From Tritrichomonas foetus (taxonomy: Eukaryota > Parabasalia > Tritrichomonadida > Tritrichomonadidae): a stretch of DNA of 64,000 bases. Below the pieces are notes generated by a model. It was not told the origin of the DNA, did not search any database, and saw only the letters and a program-made list of their open reading frames with translations. Location of the stretch: contig MLAK01000598.1 in assembly GCA_001839685.1 (NCBI GenBank), forward strand, positions 1 to 64,000, written 5' to 3'. This document shows, one piece after another, positions 1 through 9,908 of this stretch. Numbering within the stretch: position 1 is the first letter of the stretch; each line of letters opens with the position of its first letter. The translations under genes were made by a program, and so were the position numbers.

Positions 1-413
1 AATAATATACTCAAATAAATTCTATAAATACATTCAAATAAAATTAGGAAATACATTCAAATATTTGAATAGGATCATAAAAGTTCAGCCCTAGCCATAA
101 ATAGTCAAATACAACGAATTTTTTTGAAAAGATTGACAGAATAATTCAAAAAGTGCTTTAATATGTTCACAATAATTCAATATACTTTCAAGAAAATAAT
201 GAACTTTTTGAATGATTTCCAACCTTTTGAGTATATTAAATTGAATGTTCATATCAACCATGTTTTAGGAATTTTCAAAGTACTTACTTAATATTTTGAG
301 TTAAACGACGAATTTATCTATTTTCTTTGTGAAAATAGATAAATTTAAAATCAACCATTTATCGATTTAAAATTAAGAAAATATTATTGAATTATTTTAT
401 AGAAAAAAAATAT
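1..413. other. AT-rich upstream region of the TOR kinase gene
   Basis: No coding signal is visible. The stretch is rich in ATTCAAATA-type and TTTTTGAAT-type words. It includes one ACTTTTTGA motif at about 203, a word that recurs upstream of other genes here, and an inverted pair of TAAATTTATC/GATAAATTT-like words around 310-345. It presumably carries the promoter and short 5' UTR of the kinase gene. Confidence 0.5.
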
Positions 414-3400
414 ATGCAAAATTTAATTCGCCAATGCATCCAAACAGAATATTCGTCGTGGAAAAAGCAACACTCGCACGTAATTAAGCAACTACGAGAT
501 TACCTTTTAAATATCCCAGAAAATGAAATTTCATCATTTTACAATTATCTTGAAAATGAAATCAAAAACTTAATTGATTCAAACCAACCGGCAGATATTA
601 TGCAATCTTTGTACTGCTGTTCGATTTTGTATCACTTTCAAAGAAGCCACGATATAGTGAATCAATATTATTTGTCATTTGCTTCAAAATTTGTTACAAA
701 TGATCGAGTAATTATTAACTGCATTGCAAAGACATTTTATTGGCTTGCTGAAGATTCAAATGAGACAATTCCGGCATTTCGAGAGATTTTGAATTTTGCT
801 AAAAAATCCATTTCAGAATATAATAATATTGATGATATTCAGAATAATAAAAGTAGTGTCAAAATAAATCTGGAAAATGGAAAATATCTATACAATGCAT
901 TAATTGTTTTTAAGACGATTCGAAAATTTATGAAACCTGAATTAATACAAATCATTTCCAATAACTTTAATAAATTGATTCTAATTTCAAGTTCATCTGA
1001 TTTCCAATGTCAGAAATTGGCGATTAAATTGATCACATTTCAATTTTCAAATGTCCCTGACGAAATAATTAACAAAAAGATTCCTTTTATGGAGCAGAAA
1101 TATTCAGAATTGTTTTCATCGAATGAACCTCACAAAATATTCTGCGCAATTAAATTTATGGAACTCTTGATTGGATGTAAGAATTTTAAAACTTATCCGA
1201 ATATAAATGAAATTTTGGACAAATCTCAATCACAACAAACTCATATTATTGAAGCTGTAATTAATCTTTCAATTCAAATTCACCAAAAATATTATAAAAA
1301 CTCGACTAAAACATTTGATGCGAATAAATTATTCAAAATAGTTTGTCAAAATTTTTCCAAACTAAAAAATCCGATGGGAACATTAAATCACATAATTGAT
1401 ACTTTCAAAGGAATGTTCGACTTAAATATTTTGACAGATTTTTTAGAAAATTATTCATTGACTGATCATGAATGCAATTCATCAAATTCCAAAGTTTTGT
1501 GCCCTTTCCACATTTATAAAGATATTTTACAAAAGTGTCCATCATTAAATGCTAGATTTAATAAGAATAATAATTTTAAGAATCCCTGCAAACATTTTTT
1601 CAAATGTGCAATTAAAAAGAAAGAATTATTTACAAAAGAAATTCGTGAATATTTTTTTGCACATTTTCAAACAGATGACTTGGAATTTTATAAACTTTTA
1701 ATTCTTTATCCTGAGTTTCTAGAATTGTTTCCGTCTAATATAAATGATTTTATTGATCAGCTTAACGTTGCATTGATTCAATCAAATGAAGTTCGATTAA
1801 GAAAACGAATTTTAAAGACTTTAAGTTTTATTAAAAATAAAAAAGCTCAAGATATTATTCATATTTCCTCTCTTGTCGATCCAAGTGAGGATATTCGTTT
1901 ATTATCTATGAACTTTTTAGAAATAACACCATATTTAGCATCAACAAATATGATCCAATACTTAAATGATTCTTCATTTGCTGTTCGAAAACAAGGAATT
2001 AAAATTATTTCACAATTATATCAGTATAACACCTTTGAATTGCAACCATTAATATTAGAATATATTCAAAATATTCTCGAGTTATTGATAACATCTACTA
2101 ATGTAAAAGATAGCTCAAACTATGCGTCATTTTTAGCAACTTTTACCAAACATTTTAATGATATTTCTGATTTTATTGGTTATAATATTTTATCAGTTGT
2201 ATTGAAAGTCGTAAATTCTTCAATTACTGATCAAGAAAGAAACTTGATTTATGATATACAAATTGATCAAAGGGTCGAAAAAAAGAATGACGATGAAAGT
2301 CTTCCAAATGAAACTCCAGAAACAAATAGTTCTTTTGATGTTTCTAATTCCATCAATAATAGTAGCACCAAAAATTTATCACCGTCATCATTTAACTCTC
2401 CACCATCTCCAGTTTTTCCATCTTTGGAAAGCATGAATAATTTCTTCGCTTTAGATCAAGATTCTGAAAGTATTTCTGATTTAAGTGTGATTTCTCATAT
2501 AAATGAAAAATTTATGTCAAAATATAGTCTTGATATAATCAAAATGCCTGCTTTATTGTTAAATGAACGAAAAAGTATGAAAGAACCAAATCGATCAAAA
2601 TTGTTTTTAATATTTCATTCAAAATCAATCGATAAACGAGATTCATTCTTATTAAAGGCAATTTCAAATCTAGGATCTTTATGTTATCCTTGTTTAAATG
2701 ATATTTTATTGACATACTCAAAGATATTTGAAACTCGAACTAATGAAAAACTATTAATCAGTGCAGTAAAGTCACTTACAAACTTATCACTCAGCTTATA
2801 TAATGGTCTAAATATTCGACTCAGATGCCCACAAATGGTTCAACCATTAACACATATTTTATCAACAACATCAAATGAAAAATTAGCAATTTCAATTATT
2901 CAATTATTTGGTAGTGCATTTGATTCTGTTGATATTTTACAAACAAAAGGTACCACTACTTCAACAAGTAGTACTTCTGGTCTTAGTGCAGTAATGACAC
3001 ATAGTAAATCATTCTATACGGATTTATCAATCACAAACGTTCTTAAATACATGGGTGAACCATGTTTAGCAACCCTCAGAACATTAACAAATATTGTTGA
3101 AGGTGATCCAATGTATTCTGCAAAATATCTTCCAAAAATTATCTCTGTTTTTACTCATATGATTAAAAAAGGATCAATAATGATCAAAGATCATGCTTTT
3201 AGATATCTTGAAGTCATTGCAAGTAATTGCATTAAAGATTTTGTTCCATTGTTACCAATCACTTTACCCTTATTATCTTCACACTTACATTTGGAAAGCT
3301 GCGCACGGTTTTCTACACTTTTATCTTACTTTATGAAGACAGATTTCATTTTTTGTGCAAATGAACTTTATTTTCCTTCAATTTCACATCTTAAAAATGC

Positions 3401-6400
3401 AGAACTAGGTTGTTACAGATCATTAGTCAACTTTATTTCTTCAATGATTATCTATCAGCATCTTCCATTTGATGTATTTTTGCGATCACTCGAAAATTTG
3501 AATATAACAGCAAAAATGGTGCTTCCAACTTTTAATGCGTTAACATCGATTTTGCAGTCTATTGATATCTCATTTTATTCTTCGAGGCTTTTTATTTTTG
3601 CTGTTAATATACGAAGAACTCATACAGTGGATTTATCGAATTTTTTTGCCACGCTTTGCCTTTTTGGAAACAGCAGTGTTGGATTATTGAAAAAATACTC
3701 CGAGGTAAATAAATTAAATTATAAATATTTCGATGAACTTGAAAAAGCCACTAAACTGGCGCATGAAACACATGTAATTCCGAAAGTTAAATTCATTAAA
3801 GAAGTTAAAATTAAATATTCAATACCAAGAAGTTTTCTTAGACTTCAAACAAATCATTATTTTAATGATATTGATTATCCAAATGAACTACATATTAATA
3901 TTTGGATCAAAAATTTATTAAAAGTAATGATTACAAGATCACCATCTTCGTCAATTCGTGCTTGTTCTGATTTTCTTAATTTTCGAATGAGATTTATTTC
4001 AAAACTCTTTCCTGTGGCATTTTTATCATGCTGGAAAAATGCAAATGAAGCAGATAGAGACCATTTTTCAGCAATTGTCGATTATGCTATTCATAGCCAT
4101 AAAAAAGTTAATCAAGTCTTCTTTGACGTGATTCAAATGGCTGATAAATCATTAATTCCAATGAAAATCGACCTTAAACGAGTTGCTGAGATTTCAATTT
4201 CTCATCAAGATACATTTTTCTTAATTCAAAAGCAATACTTGAATAATCCTTATGATAAAGAAATTATGAGAGTAATGATTGATTCATGTATTAAACTTGG
4301 AAGATTGGCAACAGCAAGAGGTTTACTTCAAAAATCCGAAAATTATATGGATAAAATAGATATTGCTAAATGGAGCGGTGAACTTGGTGATTGGGATAAG
4401 GCATTCACTATTTATAAAGCGCAAAAAGCTGAACTTCCATTGATTCTTACATGTTTAGAATCAATGAGTAAATTTGATGAGATTTTACATTATGAAAATC
4501 AATTCAACAACCTTGCTTTCGATGAAAAGTTGAAGGTAATGGATCACTTCTTATGGGCTTTTCATCTTAAACAAGAAACCAATAAAGTTGAAAATATTAT
4601 CGGTATGTTTGACAATAATTGGACTATGTTTCGTGTTATTTTTACCATTTATTTAAAAATTACAACAGAAGAATATGAAAAAGCACAAGATTTGATTGAT
4701 CTTGGATATAAAATTTTGGCAACACATAAAGATGAATATTTAACAGGTGATCAAACGCAAATTGAAAATGATCAAGACATGGCTGAATTGCTTGTAGAAT
4801 CACAAGAAGTTTTGAATTATAAAATGATGAAAAGTGGAACAGAAAAAACAACATCTTTTTTCACAAGAAGAATTAAATTCTTTAAGAGAAGTCGATTTAT
4901 ATGGGAAAGAACAATCTGCTTAAGACAAATTGTTGTACCAATTAAAACTAACTTGGATTTCTATTTGAAAATTATTGCAGAATTACGAAAATCGCATACT
5001 TTTTCGTTAATTTCGATTTATTTTGAAAAATATATGAAATTTTCCGAAAATCCACGATTTTTAGTTGAAGGAATCAAAACATTATGGGTATATGGCTTCA
5101 AGCAGGATGCTCTTGAAACATGTCAAAAAATAAGTCTTGGAATTAATTCGACAAAAGAAAGTGATTTTGTTTCGATCGCAAAAAATCTTCCAAAATACTT
5201 TGCCAGTAATTTTCTTGCAAAAATTGTCCGAACAAACTCTTTTTCACTTGATATGAAAAACAGTTTGTCGCAATCTGTTCATAAAAATTCAATAGAAGAG
5301 TTTTGGAGTTACTTCAAAAACCTTACTTCAAAAGAACAAAATGATATTTACATGAATTTTGCCAATGATCATTTAACTGAAACAGCACGTTGCTTGCGTG
5401 AAGTTTTCTTAAATGATTCGAAAAATAATCATTTTGTTGCTTCAATTAACCGACTGGCTGGAAATTATTTAAAATCATTAAATCCAGATAATATTGAATC
5501 GTTAGACCAAGCAGCACGTTACTACAAAGTATCTTTGGATACTGAACCAGAAAATCTTAAAATATGGAGATGTTGGGGTATTATTAATGCAAAATTATAT
5601 ACAAAATATTCACCTTTAAAAACAGATAATGAGAACGATAAACCAAGAAATGAAATAATTAACAAATATTCCAAACGAGCCATGAAATCATTTTTAAAGC
5701 TATGCCGCCTTCAGCAAAATGAATCATTAGAATATGCATCACAATTATTCTCTATTTTATCAACATGTGATGTCAAAATATCACAATATTTTGCATCAGA
5801 TATAATCGATCTTCCACCTTTAATTATAATTAAAGTTTTACCGATTCTCACGTCGAAAATTGATCATCCTAATCCATTTGTAAGAAATATAATTTCTAAT
5901 ATTTTGACAAATGCTGGAATTCATTATTTCCAAGAAATTTATTTTGCTTTAAACTTATATAGTGCTTCTGAAAATCTTGTTTCTACAAATAAAAATGATA
6001 AAAAAGTGATTGCTGATCAAATTCTGTCGAAAATAATTGAATCACATCCAAATGAAACCAACGATATTAATATTTTTATTGATGGTATGGTTTGTGCTGC
6101 ACTTTCATGGTTTGAAAAATGGATGTATTCACTTGAATTCGCTGTTAAAGAACGAGGCTCCAATGTTTACCGGGAAATTTTACAAAAATGTTTTACTGAC
6201 TTTGAACATCCACGATGTGAGCTTGATTTTTTATTTGTTCGACTTTATCAAGAGATAATTCATTCATGTAAAAGTCATTTTTATAAAAATGATGAAACTT
6301 CTATTAACTTAATGTGGGCGAAACTGAAATCGTTGTACGCTTCTTTGAAAGATCGAGTCAACAAACTCTCTATTGTTTTCCTCTCAAAAGTTAGTAATGA

Positions 6401-7532
6401 ACTGGCAACAAAGAGAAATTTTGCGGTTTTTGCTCCAGGATATAATGACTGTACAATTGAAAGCATTGAACCAATTATGGATGTTCTTGAAACTCAACAA
6501 CATCCACGAATTGTCAATATTAATACAAATAAAGGTAAACGATATAAATATTTACTTAAAGGAAATGAAGATTTAAGATTGGATGAACGATTAATGCAAC
6601 TTTTTGCATTAATTAATGGAATTATGATGCATAGTTCTAAAACTAAAGAAAATAAAGAATGTTTAATTAGTAGGTATGCTGTGATCCCAATGACTAATCG
6701 TGTTGGCTTAATTAAATGGGTGTCTGGTGCTGATACATTCCACCAATTAATTATGGAAAGTCGCGAATTGACCAATATTAATAAAGATGGTGAAAATGAA
6801 ATCATTAAAGAAAATATAGATAATTCGTTCATTCAATTAAACCACTTACAAAGATTTGAAATTTTTCAAGAAATCGATAAGAAAATGAAAGCAAGAGAAA
6901 TATTTGAAATGATATGGCTTCGTGCACCAAATTCTGCTGTTTGGTTAAATAGAACACAAAATTTCACAATTTCTTATGCATTAATGGCAATGGTTGGATA
7001 TATCATTGGTTTAGGTGATCGGCATCCATCGAATATTATGGTTCAAAGAGACACTGGAAAGATTGTTCATATTGATTTTGGTGAATCTTTTGATTCAACA
7101 ATAATGAGACAACAATATCCTGAAAAAGTTCCATTTCGATTAACCCGAATGGTTGCCAATGCGCTTGAAGGAAGTATAATTCAAGGGCTTTTTACCGAAT
7201 TTGCAACTACTGTTATGCAAGTTCTTCGTGATTCAAGAGAAACTTTGATATCTCAATTGACTATTTTTGCAGAAGAGCCACTCAGTAACAGTAAAAGGAA
7301 ATATAGCAATGATTCGTTAATTAAAAGATGTTTCAAAAAGTTGTCAGGAGTCAAATTGGTTGGTGAATTCGCAATTCGCGAAATGGACTATCGAATTGAA
7401 AATGAGAATGAAACAGAAACAGAAAATGAAAAACCTATTCCAGTTAAAGATCAAGTATCTTTTCTCATAAATGTGGCATCTGATCCAGCTAATTATATTA
7501 AGCATTATCCAGGATGGTGTCCCTTCTGGTGA
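414..7532 (+). CDS. TOR: TOR-class phosphatidylinositol 3-kinase-related protein kinase
   Basis: A giant Ser/Thr kinase of the PIKK family, 2,372 residues, expected to act in growth and nutrient signalling (TORC1/2-like). Layout: HEAT-like helices to about residue 1270; a Ser/Pro/Asn-rich insert near 625-680; FAT region about 1290-1880; FRB-like helices about 1890-2000; kinase about 2020-2300 with the Lys motif LLKGNEDLR (about 2045), RYAVIP, catalytic GLGDRHPSN (about 2199) and HIDFGES (about 2218); FATC at the C-terminus ending GWCPFW as in TOR. The words RYAVIP, FRLTRM and the FATC ending favour TOR over ATM, ATR or DNA-PK. The first in-frame ATG is at 414; the frame is open nine codons further 5' but only from a TTG. 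The Trp that contacts rapamycin in mTOR seems replaced by Lys in my hand alignment. The gene has no introns. Confidence 0.93.
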   Translation: MQNLIRQCIQTEYSSWKKQHSHVIKQLRDYLLNIPENEISSFYNYLENEIKNLIDSNQPADIMQSLYCCSILYHFQRSHDIVNQYYLSFASKFVTNDRVIINCIAKTFYWLAEDSNETIPAFREILNFAKKSISEYNNIDDIQNNKSSVKINLENGKYLYNALIVFKTIRKFMKPELIQIISNNFNKLILISSSSDFQCQKLAIKLITFQFSNVPDEIINKKIPFMEQKYSELFSSNEPHKIFCAIKFMELLIGCKNFKTYPNINEILDKSQSQQTHIIEAVINLSIQIHQKYYKNSTKTFDANKLFKIVCQNFSKLKNPMGTLNHIIDTFKGMFDLNILTDFLENYSLTDHECNSSNSKVLCPFHIYKDILQKCPSLNARFNKNNNFKNPCKHFFKCAIKKKELFTKEIREYFFAHFQTDDLEFYKLLILYPEFLELFPSNINDFIDQLNVALIQSNEVRLRKRILKTLSFIKNKKAQDIIHISSLVDPSEDIRLLSMNFLEITPYLASTNMIQYLNDSSFAVRKQGIKIISQLYQYNTFELQPLILEYIQNILELLITSTNVKDSSNYASFLATFTKHFNDISDFIGYNILSVVLKVVNSSITDQERNLIYDIQIDQRVEKKNDDESLPNETPETNSSFDVSNSINNSSTKNLSPSSFNSPPSPVFPSLESMNNFFALDQDSESISDLSVISHINEKFMSKYSLDIIKMPALLLNERKSMKEPNRSKLFLIFHSKSIDKRDSFLLKAISNLGSLCYPCLNDILLTYSKIFETRTNEKLLISAVKSLTNLSLSLYNGLNIRLRCPQMVQPLTHILSTTSNEKLAISIIQLFGSAFDSVDILQTKGTTTSTSSTSGLSAVMTHSKSFYTDLSITNVLKYMGEPCLATLRTLTNIVEGDPMYSAKYLPKIISVFTHMIKKGSIMIKDHAFRYLEVIASNCIKDFVPLLPITLPLLSSHLHLESCARFSTLLSYFMKTDFIFCANELYFPSISHLKNAELGCYRSLVNFISSMIIYQHLPFDVFLRSLENLNITAKMVLPTFNALTSILQSIDISFYSSRLFIFAVNIRRTHTVDLSNFFATLCLFGNSSVGLLKKYSEVNKLNYKYFDELEKATKLAHETHVIPKVKFIKEVKIKYSIPRSFLRLQTNHYFNDIDYPNELHINIWIKNLLKVMITRSPSSSIRACSDFLNFRMRFISKLFPVAFLSCWKNANEADRDHFSAIVDYAIHSHKKVNQVFFDVIQMADKSLIPMKIDLKRVAEISISHQDTFFLIQKQYLNNPYDKEIMRVMIDSCIKLGRLATARGLLQKSENYMDKIDIAKWSGELGDWDKAFTIYKAQKAELPLILTCLESMSKFDEILHYENQFNNLAFDEKLKVMDHFLWAFHLKQETNKVENIIGMFDNNWTMFRVIFTIYLKITTEEYEKAQDLIDLGYKILATHKDEYLTGDQTQIENDQDMAELLVESQEVLNYKMMKSGTEKTTSFFTRRIKFFKRSRFIWERTICLRQIVVPIKTNLDFYLKIIAELRKSHTFSLISIYFEKYMKFSENPRFLVEGIKTLWVYGFKQDALETCQKISLGINSTKESDFVSIAKNLPKYFASNFLAKIVRTNSFSLDMKNSLSQSVHKNSIEEFWSYFKNLTSKEQNDIYMNFANDHLTETARCLREVFLNDSKNNHFVASINRLAGNYLKSLNPDNIESLDQAARYYKVSLDTEPENLKIWRCWGIINAKLYTKYSPLKTDNENDKPRNEIINKYSKRAMKSFLKLCRLQQNESLEYASQLFSILSTCDVKISQYFASDIIDLPPLIIIKVLPILTSKIDHPNPFVRNIISNILTNAGIHYFQEIYFALNLYSASENLVSTNKNDKKVIADQILSKIIESHPNETNDINIFIDGMVCAALSWFEKWMYSLEFAVKERGSNVYREILQKCFTDFEHPRCELDFLFVRLYQEIIHSCKSHFYKNDETSINLMWAKLKSLYASLKDRVNKLSIVFLSKVSNELATKRNFAVFAPGYNDCTIESIEPIMDVLETQQHPRIVNINTNKGKRYKYLLKGNEDLRLDERLMQLFALINGIMMHSSKTKENKECLISRYAVIPMTNRVGLIKWVSGADTFHQLIMESRELTNINKDGENEIIKENIDNSFIQLNHLQRFEIFQEIDKKMKAREIFEMIWLRAPNSAVWLNRTQNFTISYALMAMVGYIIGLGDRHPSNIMVQRDTGKIVHIDFGESFDSTIMRQQYPEKVPFRLTRMVANALEGSIIQGLFTEFATTVMQVLRDSRETLISQLTIFAEEPLSNSKRKYSNDSLIKRCFKKLSGVKLVGEFAIREMDYRIENENETETENEKPIPVKDQVSFLINVASDPANYIKHYPGWCPFW

Positions 7533-7920
7533 ATTGTGCTAAATATTTTCCTGTGTATCAGACTATAAATAACAATTGTTTTTTATTGCGTAAAAATTAT
7601 CTATCTTAGATTTTTTTCATTTATATATTTGACTTTCATGTTATATTTGACAATAAAATTTATTATTGATATTATATCAATAATAATTGAATTTTCAGAA
7701 TTAAATTTAGCAATCTAGAGATATGATTTTCACATTAATTCAATGAAGTAAACATTTGTTTGGGTAAATAATTATCATTAAAGTATGACTTAGAATCTAC
7801 ATGTGTTATAATTTCAATGATCATTAATGTTATCCCGCTTTCGACAATAGATCATAAATTAGAAATAAATCACATTGCCTGATAATATATTACATATTGT
7901 TATAAAAATGATCTACTGTT

Positions 7921-8413
7921 AAAGCATCAGCAACATCTGGTATTGAAGCATCTGGAAGAGATTTAAATCAAACATTTAATCTTTATTACTAACAAGACTT
8001 TTCATCTATCATATATATTGTTATTGTAATCTCTGAATCAACAGATGATGCTTATATTGATATAAGTATTGATTAAAAGCATTTTGATTAATTTGCACTT
8101 TAACTGATATTTCCAAAGACCCTGAACAAAATAATTGATATAATTCACATGATTCATCTACTGAAACCGGTATTTTGCTTGATAATTCTTTACTGATTGA
8201 TCCTAATTCTACAAATGGAAATAATGAAAACAGTAATTAAAACGATCCTGAAAATGATAAAAATAAGCATGGAAAATTCCACCAGATGGAATTACATGAA
8301 GTGTAGTTGCAGCCATTGTAGTACTTGCAATAGCTATTGTTATAGTAATTGTTATACTAAAGAAACGAAATAACGATGTCTCAAGTGAAATTAAAAAGGA
8401 TTCTCGTGTTTAA
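7921..8413 (+). pseudogene. Decayed surface-protein gene, C-terminal part
   Basis: This stretch reads as the C-terminal end of a surface protein spread over several frames with in-frame stops. From 8150 to about 8280 an Asp/Asn/Ser/Thr-rich stretch is readable, with a stop at about 8240. After a frame change, 8295-8413 encodes a hydrophobic helix rich in Val, Ile and Ala, followed by the basic word LKKRNND and a short charged tail ending in TAA. One TGA lies just before the helix. This acidic stalk, single helix and short tail matches the ends of the intact surface proteins at 12193-14193 and 30939-34310. At least two stops and one frameshift were seen, so I call it a pseudogene. The 5' limit is uncertain. 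Confidence 0.6.
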
Positions 8414-8561
8414 ATAGCAATTCTTTTGGATTAATTGACTTTCAGATTTATTTTCTCAAAAAAATATGATTTGAAAGATGATTTAAAAAGAGATGATTAA
8501 AATAGGAAAAATTCATGGTCGGAGATTTTTATAGCTTTATTAAAGAAGAAAATAACATATT

Positions 8562-8771
8562 TTAAAAAATGCCCTTCTTCGTGGTTGCACCAGGGAGCCT
8601 CTGAAAGTGCTTATCGCCATGTTCAAGAAAATAAATAATTCCGAATGTAGCTGCGAGCTCTAAAGATGCTTTTGCGATTCTTACAGCTGGTGATGGTTCA
8701 CTCAGTGCAATAACGTCATTGTTCCACCATTGTGTGACTTTATCCTTCAAATCTTTAATGTGTTGAGACAT
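8562..8771 (-). CDS. Small single-helix membrane protein, unknown function
   Basis: A 69-residue product with a clear ATG start. Residues 1-30 are polar with a WWNND word. Residues about 35-50 (SLELAATFGIIYFLEH) form one possible membrane helix, followed by a short basic tail ending KKGIF. Codon choice is more GC-rich than the surroundings, which suggests a real expressed gene rather than a chance frame. I do not recognise the family. Its size and shape fit a small organellar or ER membrane subunit, but nothing in the sequence decides this. Confidence 0.6.
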   Translation of the reverse strand: MSQHIKDLKDKVTQWWNNDVIALSEPSPAVRIAKASLELAATFGIIYFLEHGDKHFQRLPGATTKKGIF

Positions 8772-9120
8772 TTAATCTCTGGTAGGTCAATTTTTTCGCC
8801 AAATTATATCGTAGATAAATCAAACTTTTTCTTAAGTATGCTAATCAGATCGGTTGACCATTTATTAACTCAAAAAGTGGCACTTTACCGTGAACGTTTT
8901 TGGTTAATTTGACCTTTCATTTAACCTTAGATGTTCACATAGGCAAACATTTCACGTGAATTTTTACAAGATTGACAGAAATCAATCAGTTTATTTCCAA
9001 TAAAAAAGCAAACACAAGAAATAACAACTAAATTTGGCTTTATAAAACATCACAAAAATAAATAAATAAATCAGAAGATCATCATTGAGATGATGAAATT
9101 GTGATTTCAAACAAATTCAC
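8772..9120. other. Intergenic spacer between two minus-strand genes
   Basis: It contains the upstream region of the small membrane protein gene, with TGACC and CTTTAC words on either strand, and the 3' end of the TVP23 gene. An AATAAATAAATAAA run near 9060 may serve polyadenylation of the latter. No gene is seen. Confidence 0.4.
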
Positions 9121-9786
9121 TCATCCACTTTTCGAATTTCCGCTTTCTTCATCATCTTCATCTTCATTATTTGATTCTTCGATTGGTGATGAAGACGATG
9201 ATGAGTCTCCTCCAGCAAGCTCGTTGGCAGCCTGAAAAGTGACAGTCGTATCCAAAAGGAGGTTCCTGGCAGCATCCTCTGCTTTCAATTTCGCCAAATT
9301 ATGGCATTTCATGAATCCCCAGAAATTGAGTAAAGTTGCGACCAAAAGAACGATACACAAAATGAACCATTTTGTCCCGCCGATAAACATTCCAACCGCT
9401 CCGGCAATAATCCAACTTCCGGATCCGACGAATAGGCCGAGCCAGAAGGCGTTCGAGTCAACCGTGGATGCGACAAATGGAAGCGGGCGTGAGAAGAAGA
9501 CAATGTAGGGGAACTTTGGAGCCTCTGACGAGGAGAAATACCATTTGAGGCCAACGAGGCCAATTCCGAAGTAATTTTTTGTGAGGAGGAAATCGAAAAG
9601 TCCAAGAATCGATAAAATGAATGCTGAAAAGACGAAATTGAAGTGGATTGAAATAAAAATAAAGCATAAAATTACTGGAGTAAATCGTGTGACTAAATAA
9701 AGACCAATTGATGATCCTGTTCCTTTGCTTTCATCTTGCTTAATTAATTTATCGGTGTCTTGTGAGCTTTGAGATTGGTTCGCCAT
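9121..9786 (-). CDS. TVP23: TVP23/FAM18-family Golgi membrane protein
   Basis: A 221-residue multi-pass membrane protein of the TVP23 family (DUF846), which acts at the late Golgi in vesicle traffic. Family signatures seen are YFGIGLVGLKWYF, the FFSRPLPFVASTVDS stretch and FWLGLFVGSGSWIIAG. Four hydrophobic segments are visible: about 30-50, 50-70, 115-135 and 140-158. The C-terminal 40 residues are a Ser-rich then acidic tail. The ATG is at 9786. The region upstream of the start has TACCGCTA, which fits the M3 core-promoter consensus known from Trichomonas vaginalis, about 60 bases before the ATG. The middle of the gene is GC-richer than its flanks. Confidence 0.88.
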   Translation of the reverse strand: MANQSQSSQDTDKLIKQDESKGTGSSIGLYLVTRFTPVILCFIFISIHFNFVFSAFILSILGLFDFLLTKNYFGIGLVGLKWYFSSSEAPKFPYIVFFSRPLPFVASTVDSNAFWLGLFVGSGSWIIAGAVGMFIGGTKWFILCIVLLVATLLNFWGFMKCHNLAKLKAEDAARNLLLDTTVTFQAANELAGGDSSSSSSPIEESNNEDEDDEESGNSKSG

Positions 9787-9908
9787 CAAATTTCTACAAG
9801 TGGTAAATTAACCTTGAATGATATTTGACCTATATTTTAGCGGTAGGAGCAGTTTTATAATCGAAATTCTTGAATAAAAAGTGAGTTATTCAAATTTGAT
9901 AGATTTCT

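Noticed and set aside
6494..6832. 112-codon minus-strand frame in the TOR kinase domain
   Set aside because: The sense strand encodes a conserved kinase; the antisense frame is a by-product.
9239..9508. Plus-strand frame inside the TVP23 gene
   Set aside because: Antisense shadow of the GC-rich part of TVP23; no recognisable protein.
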